A stretch of DNA of 64,000 nucleotides from Cysteiniphilum halobium (GTDB lineage: Bacteria; Pseudomonadota; Gammaproteobacteria; Francisellales; Francisellaceae). The position numbers were made by a program, and so were the translations under genes. The notes below the pieces were generated by a model. It ran no database searches. It saw only the letters and a list, made by a program, of their open reading frames with translations, and had not been told where the DNA came from. This document shows, one piece after another, positions 56,484 through 64,000 of this stretch (position 1 is the first letter of the stretch; each line of letters opens with the position of its first letter). The stretch is taken from positions 87,341 through 151,340 of the forward strand of contig NZ_KZ984540.1 in NCBI RefSeq assembly GCF_003574425.1, written 5' to 3'.

Positions 56484-57446
56484 ATGCCGCTTTCTTATAT
56501 GATGACACGCTTGAAAAGCAAAGGATTGGTCGCTGTTGATTGGTCTGATTATTTTTTGCGTATTGTTGTATTAAGAAAAAAGACACAAGGCTATGAATTG
56601 GTCGCCGCTGATAGCGCAGAACTAGAGCATGGTATGATTGAAAATGGACAAATCGTTGATTTTGCTGGAGTTGCAGAGAGTTTGCTTGAGCTTTTAAAGC
56701 GTCATAAGATTAAGCATAAGCAAGCGGCTTTTGTTGTCAATGGTGCGAATATTATCAGCAAACGCTTGCGTTTTGATGAGGAGCTGACTGAAGCACAAAT
56801 TCATGACGAAATCGTGTTAGATTTTAATAAACATGTATCCTATCCACCGGAAGAAACATTTTATGATTTTGAAGTGCAAACAAAAGAAGAAGAGGCTAAT
56901 ACGCGTAAACAGGAAGTATTGTTTATCGCAGCGCATAAAGATCAAATTGCACAATATGAGCAGTTAGCTAAAATCTGTCGTTTGCGTCTTGAGGTGATTG
57001 ATATAGATAACTATGTGTTGCAACGTTTTGTTGAGATCTTCTACCCAGAAGAAAAACAAGACTGTTGGGCATTGATTTGTTTGAATTTCAAACGTTTCAA
57101 ATTACATATTCTCGATGAAAATCAAATTTATTTTTCTGAGCAAAAAACTATTTCAGCGGGCTTAAGTGAAGCGGAGTATTTAAATGCTGTAAATGCTTGG
57201 CTTATGCGTAACATGCAAATGTTTGAAGTTTCTAACCGTGGTAAAAAGCCGCAAAAAATTGTGTTGTATGGTGATCATGTTGAGATTGATAATATCATTG
57301 TAAGCTTTAAGGAAATGATGCAATTGGATGTGACTATATTGGACCCGTTTACCCAATTAAATAATGCGCAGGTGGCACTAGATATTAAACATAAAGCATC
57401 ATACCTATTAACCATTGCTTTGGCAACACGGCCGGAGGTTAACTGA
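56484..57446 (+). CDS. pilM: Type IV pilus assembly protein PilM
   Basis: PilM is the cytoplasmic actin/FtsA-like protein that binds the N-terminus of PilN. The 320-residue product begins MPLSYMMTRLKSKGLVAVDW (ATG at 56484, AAAAGGA upstream) and contains AAFVVNGANIISKRLRF and VLFIAAHKDQI. Upstream are a TTGACG (56417) and TATACT (56446), but the 23-bp spacing is poor, so whether it has its own promoter is unclear. PilM overlaps pilN by one base (TGATG). Confidence 0.88.
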   Translation: MPLSYMMTRLKSKGLVAVDWSDYFLRIVVLRKKTQGYELVAADSAELEHGMIENGQIVDFAGVAESLLELLKRHKIKHKQAAFVVNGANIISKRLRFDEELTEAQIHDEIVLDFNKHVSYPPEETFYDFEVQTKEEEANTRKQEVLFIAAHKDQIAQYEQLAKICRLRLEVIDIDNYVLQRFVEIFYPEEKQDCWALICLNFKRFKLHILDENQIYFSEQKTISAGLSEAEYLNAVNAWLMRNMQMFEVSNRGKKPQKIVLYGDHVEIDNIIVSFKEMMQLDVTILDPFTQLNNAQVALDIKHKASYLLTIALATRPEVN

Positions 57447-57994
57447 TGCATAACTTTAACCTTTTACCATGGCGTGAAATGCGTCAGAAGAGGCACTTAA
57501 AATCTCTGGCACTTGATTTTGGGTTTGTGGTGCTTGTTGGTGTGATCATCACTTTTATCTGGCTTGTTATTGCATCAGAAGGTTTATCTAATCAGTATGA
57601 ACGTAATGAGTATTTGCGCATACAAAATATCAACTTTTTAAAAACTAATGCGGAGTTGATTAAGCTTGAAAAAGAAAAGCTAGAGCTAATCCGTAAGATT
57701 GAGCTTTTAAATAATTTAGAAAAAGAACGTCAGAAAGTATTAGGTGTATGGTTTGGATTGTCACAAACCTTGCCGGATACGGCCTATTTAATTAGTATTG
57801 AGAAGAATAAAAATGAACTGATGTTAGAAGGCCGTGCTGAGAATAGTAAATCAGTAGCGCAATTTATGCGCGCTTTGGAAGATTCACCAGAGTTTGATCG
57901 ACCAACTTTATCGAATATCAGCTTAATTGGCAAACCTGGTTTTGGTGCTGAGAATGCCTTCAAAATAAGCGTTAAGCAGGAGGAGCCAAAATGA
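57446..57994 (+). CDS. pilN: Type IV pilus assembly protein PilN
   Basis: The 182-residue bitopic protein starts with the PilN signature NFNLLPWREMRQKRH, which docks PilM, then has a membrane helix (about 25-45), a coiled coil and a ferredoxin-like periplasmic domain that pairs with PilO. It overlaps pilM and pilO by a few bases, typical of pilMNOPQ. Confidence 0.93.
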   Translation: MHNFNLLPWREMRQKRHLKSLALDFGFVVLVGVIITFIWLVIASEGLSNQYERNEYLRIQNINFLKTNAELIKLEKEKLELIRKIELLNNLEKERQKVLGVWFGLSQTLPDTAYLISIEKNKNELMLEGRAENSKSVAQFMRALEDSPEFDRPTLSNISLIGKPGFGAENAFKISVKQEEPK

Positions 57995-58590
57995 AAAAAA
58001 AGCTCATTTTGCTATTGGATAAACTCAGTATACAACCTTTATGGTTGAAGTTGATTATATCGGTTATTGTATTGCTTTTAGTTGTGCTACTAGGTTATTC
58101 AACGGTTGTTAGTATGCGTTATCAGGAAAGGACAAATGCTTTTGCCTTGGAGGGGCAATATAAAAATGAGCTAATTAAAAATATCGCACGCAGTAAGTCT
58201 TTACCTGTTTTACAGCAACAAGTCGAAATCTTGCAAAATAAATTCAATGCATCATTACAAGCGTTACCAACGGATAGTGAACTACCGCAATTAATTGAGC
58301 AGTTATCCGATTTGGCATTTCAAAATGGTTTACGTGTGAAAGTGCTAAACCCACAGCCTTTGGACTATAAGGACAATTATGCTGTCCTTAATATTCAATT
58401 AGCATGTGATGGCACGTTTGAACAACTATCTCATTTTGTTAATAAGCTTGAAACGTTACCACGGATTATTTTGATTGAAAATTATCGCATTGTTCCTTAT
58501 AACACCGTCAGTGAAAATGGTATTTTGCAGATGAGTATGAATTTACAAACCTTTAGCCTAAAAGCAAAACCGGGCAAGGAAGGTGTGTAG
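57991..58590 (+). CDS. pilO: Type IV pilus assembly protein PilO
   Basis: The 199-residue bitopic partner of PilN has a membrane helix at about 18-40 (IISVIVLLLVVLLGYS), a coiled coil, and a C-terminal periplasmic domain. It links the inner-membrane platform to PilP and the secretin. It overlaps pilN by 4 bp and directly abuts pilP. Confidence 0.92.
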   Translation: MKKKLILLLDKLSIQPLWLKLIISVIVLLLVVLLGYSTVVSMRYQERTNAFALEGQYKNELIKNIARSKSLPVLQQQVEILQNKFNASLQALPTDSELPQLIEQLSDLAFQNGLRVKVLNPQPLDYKDNYAVLNIQLACDGTFEQLSHFVNKLETLPRIILIENYRIVPYNTVSENGILQMSMNLQTFSLKAKPGKEGV

Positions 58591-59127
58591 ATGTTAGTCC
58601 GTGCTTTATTGGTTATTGTTGTTTTTGGCGTATCAAACTTGGTCTTAGCAGTGCCAAAAGATCTTGCACTTTTCGTTGAGAAGGCCAATGCGCAAACACC
58701 AGCAGATAAAGTGGCTCCTTTGCCTGAGCTTAAGATGATTAAAACACAAGCTATGAATACAAAAGGATTGCGTAACCCTTTTGATACTCCAGCAAAGCTT
58801 AGGGTCAAAGAGACGCCAACACAAATAGTTGATCATAAGCAATATGAACCAGATTTGGCGCGACGTAAGACACCATTGGAGAGAATTCCATTAGAAAACC
58901 TTAAATTTTCAGGTGTTATTGAGCAAAGTGGGCATTTTTGGGCTATTATAACCAATGTAAAAAATCAACATGCGAATATTGTTCAGGTTGGTGATTATAT
59001 TGGTCGCGATTATGGACGAGTTGATAAAATTACGGCAAAGTATGTGGAGATTGATGAAAGGAAGAAAGGGAAAGAGGGGCAATGGCTCAAAGTAAACACC
59101 GTATTAAAGTTAGATCAGGCGGAATAA
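58591..59127 (+). CDS. pilP: Type IV pilus assembly protein PilP
   Basis: The 178-residue protein has a signal peptide (about 1-20, ending LVLA), the linker motif TKGLRNPFDTP, and the C-terminal beta-sandwich (PLENLKFSGVIEQ, HANIVQVGDYIGRDYGRV). It connects PilNO to PilQ. PilP is usually an inner-membrane lipoprotein, but this one has no cysteine at all, so it cannot be lipidated in the normal way. It directly follows pilO. Confidence 0.9.
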   Translation: MLVRALLVIVVFGVSNLVLAVPKDLALFVEKANAQTPADKVAPLPELKMIKTQAMNTKGLRNPFDTPAKLRVKETPTQIVDHKQYEPDLARRKTPLERIPLENLKFSGVIEQSGHFWAIITNVKNQHANIVQVGDYIGRDYGRVDKITAKYVEIDERKKGKEGQWLKVNTVLKLDQAE

Positions 59128-59128
59128 C

Positions 59129-60934
59129 ATGTTATTGAAGGCAAATGTCTTAAGGTTAACTGCATATGTGTTAGCATGTGTGATAGCGGTACCCATTGCG
59201 GCAGATACGTTGCACTTTGGTAAAGTGACGCTCGATGTGGATATGGCATATTACTTGGAGAATGCTGCTAAAATTTCTGCCGCACCTAAGACGAATGTTT
59301 CTAGAAACTTGTTGACAGCGAATGACAAAAAACCAGTTGTTGAGAAGAATGTACTAACATCAATTAAAGAAGCTAGTAAAGTTAATTTAAATAGTTCACA
59401 TGCGCATGTGGATGACATTCGCTATCAACGTTCATTGAATAATGGCGGTGTATTAAAACTGCTTTGGAAAAAGCAACCGCAATATGTCGAGTTCTCAGAG
59501 CATAAAAATGCATTATTGATTACCTTGAAAAACACCCGTATTGCTGACTATTGGCTGCATAATATCGATACGACAATTTTTAATACGATTGTAAACTCGA
59601 TTGATCTATCACAAGAGGGTAATGACTTGGTTGTCGTTATCCATACGGCAGTGCCATTTAACTTCACGCGTAAGACAACTGATAAGATGCTTGAGGTTGA
59701 TTTAACCAACCAGCAGACAGAGGTTGATGGTTTTAATGTAAATAAGAAAATATCTTTGAAATTCCAAGATGTTTCTGTGCGCTCTTTACTACAAACGATG
59801 GCGCAGTTTGCTGGTCTTAATCTTGTTGTCAGTGAAGGGGTTGATGGTAATGTTTCATTAAATTTAAATCAAGTACCTTGGGAAGAGGCTTTGAATATTA
59901 TTCTTGTCTCAAAAGGACTTGGAAAGCGTTTGCTGGGTAATATCCTGTATATCGCACCCAATGCAGAAATCGCAGCACAAGATCAAGAAGCGGCAGCAGC
60001 TCAGAAAGCTAATCAAGCAGCTGCACCACTTGTTACCGAGTATATCCATCTTAACTATGCTAAGGCAGAAGATGTGATGAAAGTAATTGAAGCGGGTAAA
60101 ACTGGGTTTTTATCGTTACGTGGATCGATTGCTACGGATGAGCGCACCAATACCATTGTTATCACAGATACCAAAGATTATATTAATTCCGTGCGTGCGA
60201 TGATTGAAAGTTTGGATGAGCCGGTGGATCAAGTATTAATTGAGGCGCGTATTGTTGAAGTATCAAGAAAATCGGCATTTGATTTAGGACTTGGTTATAC
60301 TGCTAAAAATAGCTCAGGCAGCACAATTAGTATTTTGCCTAATTACTTAAATCCAACGGACAGTAAACCTGGATCAACGAATGCAACATTGGCATTTAGT
60401 GGCTTGTTTGGTGGAATTGATTTAAGTTTGGAATTATCAGCGCTTGAAACTGAAGGTGATGCTAAGATTGTTTCCTCTCCTCATTTGGTTGTTGCTGAAA
60501 ATACAGAAGCTTATATTAAACAGGGTAAAGAGATCCCTTATAATGAGAGTAGTGCTTCAGGGGCTGCAAGTATTGCTTTTAAAGAAGCAGTACTTGAGCT
60601 TAAGGTGAAGCCACAAGTTGCACCTAATGGCCATGTGGTGTTGGATGTTACCGTGAAAAAAGATGCGCCTTCTACCGATGGTACAGTAGGTTCCACCGGA
60701 GAGCCTGCATTAGATAAGCGTGAGATCGAAACAAAATTGATGGTCAAAAATGGTCAGACAGTTGTCTTGGGTGGCATTTATGAAAAAACGGTTGAGCATT
60801 CAAAAAGCAAGGTTCCTTTTTTAGGTGATATTCCATTACTGGGTTGGTTATTCAGTAGCGTTAGTAATAGCACTGAAAATAAAGAATTATTGATTTTTAT
60901 CACACCAAAGATCATTAAAAGGGAGACGCTTTAA
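59129..60934 (+). CDS. pilQ: Type IV pilus secretin PilQ
   Basis: The 601-residue secretin has a signal peptide, an N-terminal AMIN-like domain (about 100-195), an STN domain (SLKFQDVSVRSLLQTMAQFA), an NolW-type N1 domain (VTEYIHLNYAKAEDVMKVIE), and the secretin core with VDQVLIEARIVEVSRKSAFD, EGDAKIVSSPHLV and the terminal VPFLGDIPLLGWLFSS. It forms the outer-membrane pore of the pilus. It is shorter than Neisseria or Pseudomonas PilQ (about 700-770), consistent with a single AMIN domain. No aroK/aroB follows, unlike in many gammaproteobacteria. Confidence 0.94.
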   Translation: MLLKANVLRLTAYVLACVIAVPIAADTLHFGKVTLDVDMAYYLENAAKISAAPKTNVSRNLLTANDKKPVVEKNVLTSIKEASKVNLNSSHAHVDDIRYQRSLNNGGVLKLLWKKQPQYVEFSEHKNALLITLKNTRIADYWLHNIDTTIFNTIVNSIDLSQEGNDLVVVIHTAVPFNFTRKTTDKMLEVDLTNQQTEVDGFNVNKKISLKFQDVSVRSLLQTMAQFAGLNLVVSEGVDGNVSLNLNQVPWEEALNIILVSKGLGKRLLGNILYIAPNAEIAAQDQEAAAAQKANQAAAPLVTEYIHLNYAKAEDVMKVIEAGKTGFLSLRGSIATDERTNTIVITDTKDYINSVRAMIESLDEPVDQVLIEARIVEVSRKSAFDLGLGYTAKNSSGSTISILPNYLNPTDSKPGSTNATLAFSGLFGGIDLSLELSALETEGDAKIVSSPHLVVAENTEAYIKQGKEIPYNESSASGAASIAFKEAVLELKVKPQVAPNGHVVLDVTVKKDAPSTDGTVGSTGEPALDKREIETKLMVKNGQTVVLGGIYEKTVEHSKSKVPFLGDIPLLGWLFSSVSNSTENKELLIFITPKIIKRETL

Positions 60935-60943
60935 TAGTATATG

Positions 60944-60974
60944 TAGCCATCATAATCATTTTGTGGTGGGTATA
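60944..60974. repeat. Collapsed copy of the dispersed TACCCATC repeat
   Basis: TAGCCATCATAATCATTTT runs straight into GTGGTGGGTATA, i.e. a left-end-like and a right-end-like sequence of the palindromic repeat placed back to back. It lies between pilQ and the next gene. Confidence 0.45.
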
Positions 60975-60995
60975 AACATATAAGGAGGTTGCTTT

Positions 60996-62324
60996 GTGGA
61001 TAGGGATAAAATAACTGCGCTTATTGAAGCACGCGAGAAAGCCTATAAGGCAATTTCAACTAAGTCATTTGATACCATTGCCACGCATGGCGTATATGAT
61101 TTGCATGAAGCAATATTAAATCAAGGTGCGATCATTGAGCCAGTTTATATGACTACTGCACAAGCATTTGCCAACGCTGATGAATTGCAAAAAGCACTAG
61201 CGTATGAAATTCCAAGCTGGGTGTATTCTCGTATTCATAATCCAAGTGTATATTATTTGGAGTCAACATTAGCCTTACTGGAATCTTATCAAACATCACA
61301 AAAAGCTTCTTGTTGTGTGATGAGCTCAGGCATGGCGGCTATTACTGCAGTGGTGGATATGTTACTGGCAAATACAACAAAGGCCAATTTTGTCGTGTGT
61401 TCGCAAGTATACGGTGGAACATTTCAGCAGTTTAATGTAAGGCAATTTGAAAAGGGTCGCAAGGTTCGCTGGGTGTCAGCATTTGCTACACTTGATGTGT
61501 GGCAGGCAGCGATTGATAAAGAGACTCGTTTTATCTACATTGAAATTCCATCAAATCCAGGTTTGACAATTTGTGATATTAAAGCTCTGGCAAATCTCGC
61601 ACAAAATTATAATATTCCATTAATTGTTGATGCAACTTTGGCAACCCCAGCTTTATGTCGGCCTTTACAATATGGTGCTGATATTGTGATTCATTCACTT
61701 TCAAAAATTATGAGCGCCTCAGGGATGGTGATAGGGGGAGCCATTATTAGTCGAGCAAATATGCGTGGATCTTATTTGGCTGATGAGGTGAGAGTGGATT
61801 TTGCATCGTATCTCAAGCTATTACCAAATCGTGATAATGGTGCGTGCTTATCAGCGATGAGTGCCTTTCTCACTTTGTCTGAGCTTCGCACGTTACGTAT
61901 GCGTGTTGATCAGTTGTCACAAACAGCGTATACGGTGGCAAAGTTCTTAAACGAGCATAAAATGGTTGAAGAGGTCATTTATCCCGGGCTGAAAAGTCAT
62001 CCACAACATGATTTAGCACAATCTCTTTTCACTTTAGTTGACTCAGATGACATGGTAAAGCGCTACGGACACTTAATATCCTTTTTAGTTAAAGGTGATT
62101 TGAGGCAAACCAAAGCGGTGTTAAGTCGCTTACATATGATTTTTAGAGCAACGGACTTAGGACGTATTAAATCGGTTGCAACAATTCCTGCGATATCAAC
62201 GCATCAACAGCAAGGAGAAGCTGGGCGTGATATTGCAAATATTTCAATAAACCTTATTCGTTTAAGTATAGGTGGCGAGCATCCACAGGATATTATTGAT
62301 GATCTTGCGCAAGCGCTAAGCTAA
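60996..62324 (+). CDS. Cys/Met-metabolism PLP-dependent enzyme
   Basis: The 442-residue fold type I enzyme has SSGMAAITAVVDML, EIPSNPGL, DATLATPALCRPLQYGADI and the PLP lysine in IHSLSKIMSASG (K237). It could be a cystathionine gamma-synthase or -lyase, an O-acetylhomoserine sulfhydrylase, or a methionine gamma-lyase; the sequence alone does not decide. The GTG start at 60996 follows a strong AAGGAGG. Its stop overlaps the convergent transporter by 4 bp. Confidence 0.88.
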   Translation: MDRDKITALIEAREKAYKAISTKSFDTIATHGVYDLHEAILNQGAIIEPVYMTTAQAFANADELQKALAYEIPSWVYSRIHNPSVYYLESTLALLESYQTSQKASCCVMSSGMAAITAVVDMLLANTTKANFVVCSQVYGGTFQQFNVRQFEKGRKVRWVSAFATLDVWQAAIDKETRFIYIEIPSNPGLTICDIKALANLAQNYNIPLIVDATLATPALCRPLQYGADIVIHSLSKIMSASGMVIGGAIISRANMRGSYLADEVRVDFASYLKLLPNRDNGACLSAMSAFLTLSELRTLRMRVDQLSQTAYTVAKFLNEHKMVEEVIYPGLKSHPQHDLAQSLFTLVDSDDMVKRYGHLISFLVKGDLRQTKAVLSRLHMIFRATDLGRIKSVATIPAISTHQQQGEAGRDIANISINLIRLSIGGEHPQDIIDDLAQALS

Positions 62325-63580
62325 TAGACAGTAATTGGATATCTTAATTGCTTTTTTAGATGTTTAATATGTCCAATGAGTAATAGCCCGATACCACCAA
62401 GAAAGAGTAAACACATAATCAGAATGCTCAAACCGTAAACTGGGTGAACGTGGACAAGTGACAATGCAACAAGAGGGGCTGCACCACTTATGCCATTGCC
62501 AATACTATAGGAAAGTGCGCAACCGGTTGTTTGCCACTGACTGTCGAAAGCTTCAGCAAACAGTGGGGAAATAGCGCCTTGAATTGCTGCCATCAGTAAA
62601 GTCAAAATGGTAATTGCTAAAAATACCCATGCTGGAGATTTTGTTTGAATTAAATAAATCAATGGAATGGTTAAAAGAAAAAACAAGATTGCAGCAATAT
62701 AAAAAAGACGTTTGGCACCAATTCTATCGGCATGCTGCCCAAAGATAGGATAACAAATACAGGCTAATACTAATGTAAGACTATTGGTTAGAAAAGCTGT
62801 CTGTTCTGAGATATTAAGCTCAGTAATTTGATAATTCACCAGATAAGTAAAGACAATATAATAAAGAGAAGCAGCCATGGTTGTTAGAAGACTGACGGCA
62901 ATTACTGCTTTATATTGGCTAACAAGCCATATGAAAACATTTTGTCGTGCTTTTTTATTCTTGTTGGTATTTGGGTAGTTTTCATTACGATTAAGATAAA
63001 GATAGATCAGAAATAAAACACCACTTAAGGCAAAAGGAATACGCCAAATCCACTGTGTGTCATGATGTGAAAAAATGCTTGAAGCAAAAAAACCAACGAT
63101 GGATGCAAGAAGAAAGCCCAGTGATGAGATGGAGAACACCATGCCAACTGCAAAGCCTTTGTCACTATGGTGATCTTTTACGGATAGTGAGATAAGTCCA
63201 GGGAATTGTCCGCCAACGGATAAGCCTTGAATGATGCGCAGTATAATTAATAATACCGGCGCCCAAATGCCAATCATCTGATAGTCGGGTAAGAGTGCAA
63301 CCAAAAAGGTAGAAATTCCCATTGCAATAACACAGAAATTAATCATAACTTTAGGGTGATAGTAATCACTTAGCCAGCCAATTAAGAATCCACCTAGGGG
63401 GCGGACAAGCGAGCCAAGGAAAAATGTCGTAAAGGTTAATAACAAGCTCACATAAGGATCATGACTTGGGAAAAAATCTTTGGCTATATAAATAGCAAAG
63501 TAAATATATAAAGAGAAATCATACCACTCAATAATATTGCCAAAGGAAAGACGGGCGAAGCTAACAAGTGATTTTTTCAT
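62321..63580 (-). CDS. MHS-family major facilitator transporter
   Basis: The 419-residue 12-helix protein begins MKKSLVSFARLSFGNIIEWY, with the metabolite:H+ symporter (ProP-like) NIIEWYDF in helix 1, RPLGGFLIGWLSD as motif A and GLSVGGQFPG in helix 4. Family substrates include proline/betaine, citrate and other carboxylates; the substrate here is unknown. The start is placed at MKKSL (ATG 63578-63580); a longer frame extends to 63646 without conserved residues. Confidence 0.85.
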   Translation of the reverse strand: MKKSLVSFARLSFGNIIEWYDFSLYIYFAIYIAKDFFPSHDPYVSLLLTFTTFFLGSLVRPLGGFLIGWLSDYYHPKVMINFCVIAMGISTFLVALLPDYQMIGIWAPVLLIILRIIQGLSVGGQFPGLISLSVKDHHSDKGFAVGMVFSISSLGFLLASIVGFFASSIFSHHDTQWIWRIPFALSGVLFLIYLYLNRNENYPNTNKNKKARQNVFIWLVSQYKAVIAVSLLTTMAASLYYIVFTYLVNYQITELNISEQTAFLTNSLTLVLACICYPIFGQHADRIGAKRLFYIAAILFFLLTIPLIYLIQTKSPAWVFLAITILTLLMAAIQGAISPLFAEAFDSQWQTTGCALSYSIGNGISGAAPLVALSLVHVHPVYGLSILIMCLLFLGGIGLLLIGHIKHLKKQLRYPITVY

Positions 63581-63981
63581 CGTGAAATATAAGGTTTTTA
63601 GTATCCGGTTCTTTTCAAGGGTGTCATAGATTGAGAGTAAAACCAAGGTAATATTAGGAATAAATCTATCTAAGATACGCTAAAGATCATTTGATAAGAT
63701 CGTAAATCAATCAATGCCATGGCTTTTCGGGTCGCGTTTCAACCAAAAATCAATAAAAAAGAGAAAAAGGATAAAAAGATGAAAAAAGGGGTTGCGGGGT
63801 GGGAATTGGTGTGTATAATGGCACCTCGTTCTCAGCGAGAATGTTCGCGAGAATGCCTTGGTAGCAAGGTTTTGAAGATGTTTAAAGAGATATAAAATGT
63901 AGATACTTAAATACTTTGAGCAAAAATTTTTGCGGGTTGTTAGTTCTTGTTTTTTGGCAGGAATTAATGATCTAAGGATTT
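63581..63981. other. rRNA operon promoter and leader region
   Basis: The 401-bp gap between the MHS transporter and 16S rRNA contains an A-rich stretch (63750-63790) resembling an UP element, a sigma70 promoter (63792-63819), and a leader of about 155 nt with a small perfect hairpin TTCTCAGCGAGAA (63829-63841). I could not identify a convincing boxA. Confidence 0.6.
63792..63819 (+). promoter_or_regulatory. rRNA operon promoter
   Basis: TTGCGG (63792-63797) and a perfect TATAAT (63814-63819), 16 bp apart, are followed by GGCACCTC, a GC-rich discriminator typical of stringently controlled rrn promoters. An A-rich block lies immediately upstream. Confidence 0.7.
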
Positions 63982-64000
63982 AAACTGAAGAGTTTGATCC
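63982..64000 (+). rRNA. rrs: 16S rRNA, 5' end only
   Basis: The last 19 bases, AAACTGAAGAGTTTGATCC, match the conserved 5' end of bacterial 16S rRNA (E. coli AAATTGAAGAGTTTGATC). The gene continues beyond the window. Confidence 0.92.

Noticed and set aside
63840..63857. AATGTTCGCGAGAATGCC in the rRNA leader resembles the LacI-type operator at 4794-4811
   Set aside because: Only the left half matches; the right half is part of local leader hairpins, so it is most likely coincidence.

Overview
The window looks like a stretch of chromosome from a low-GC (roughly 40% by eye, not computed) gammaproteobacterium. Support comes from an lptD-surA-rsmA-apaH block, kdpFABCDE, proQ, amgK beside lptD, a pilMNOPQ operon, and gammaproteobacterial tRNAs with encoded CCA. 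The gene families fit the Thiotrichales/Legionellales/Francisella-like part of that class, but I cannot name the genus from this sequence. No integrase, transposase, phage gene or CRISPR array is visible.

Layout. 1-1250: tail of an unknown gene, rlmH, a small hypothetical gene, and a tRNA-Thr/tRNA-Asp pair. 1260-4811: a compact sialic-acid locus (LacI-type regulator, N-acetylneuraminate lyase, Na+/solute symporter) with two matching operator-like palindromes. 4900-12900: complete kdpFABC-kdpDE, including the 26-residue KdpF. 12935-16555: cytochrome b561, an orphan inner-membrane coiled-coil protein resembling DotF/IcmG, a TauE/SafE + DUF1634 pair, and lpxC. 16783-23036: a hotdog thioesterase, a YdiJ-type FAD/Fe-S oxidoreductase, a Bcr/CflA transporter and proQ. 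23239-30259: elongator tRNA-Met, an ArsC-like reductase, tgt, cysS, prmB, aroC and a MATE exporter. 30234-41945: a long minus-strand housekeeping run, lptD-surA-rsmA-apaH-aroQ-accB-accC-prmA-dusB-mnmE. 42051-46591: amgK and dnaE.

46673-56414 is the most distinctive region. It is a compact type IV secretion gene set of the Trb/VirB type: VirB2, B3 and B4 homologues, two different VirB8-like proteins, VirB9 (predicted lipoprotein), VirB10, a small Asn/Ser-rich exported protein, VirB6, a TraF-like S26 peptidase and VirB11. No relaxase, coupling ATPase, VirB1 or VirB5 is present. It lies between dnaE and the type IV pilus alignment/secretin genes pilMNOPQ (56484-60934) and has its own promoter with an inverted repeat over the -10 element.

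60996-64000 holds a Cys/Met-metabolism PLP enzyme, an MHS-family transporter, and the promoter, leader and first 19 bases of a 16S rRNA gene. A previously unlabelled dispersed repeat recurs in intergenic DNA: a 168-bp imperfect palindrome with 25-bp inverted ends at 39138-39305, plus partial copies at 1196, 23875 and 60944.
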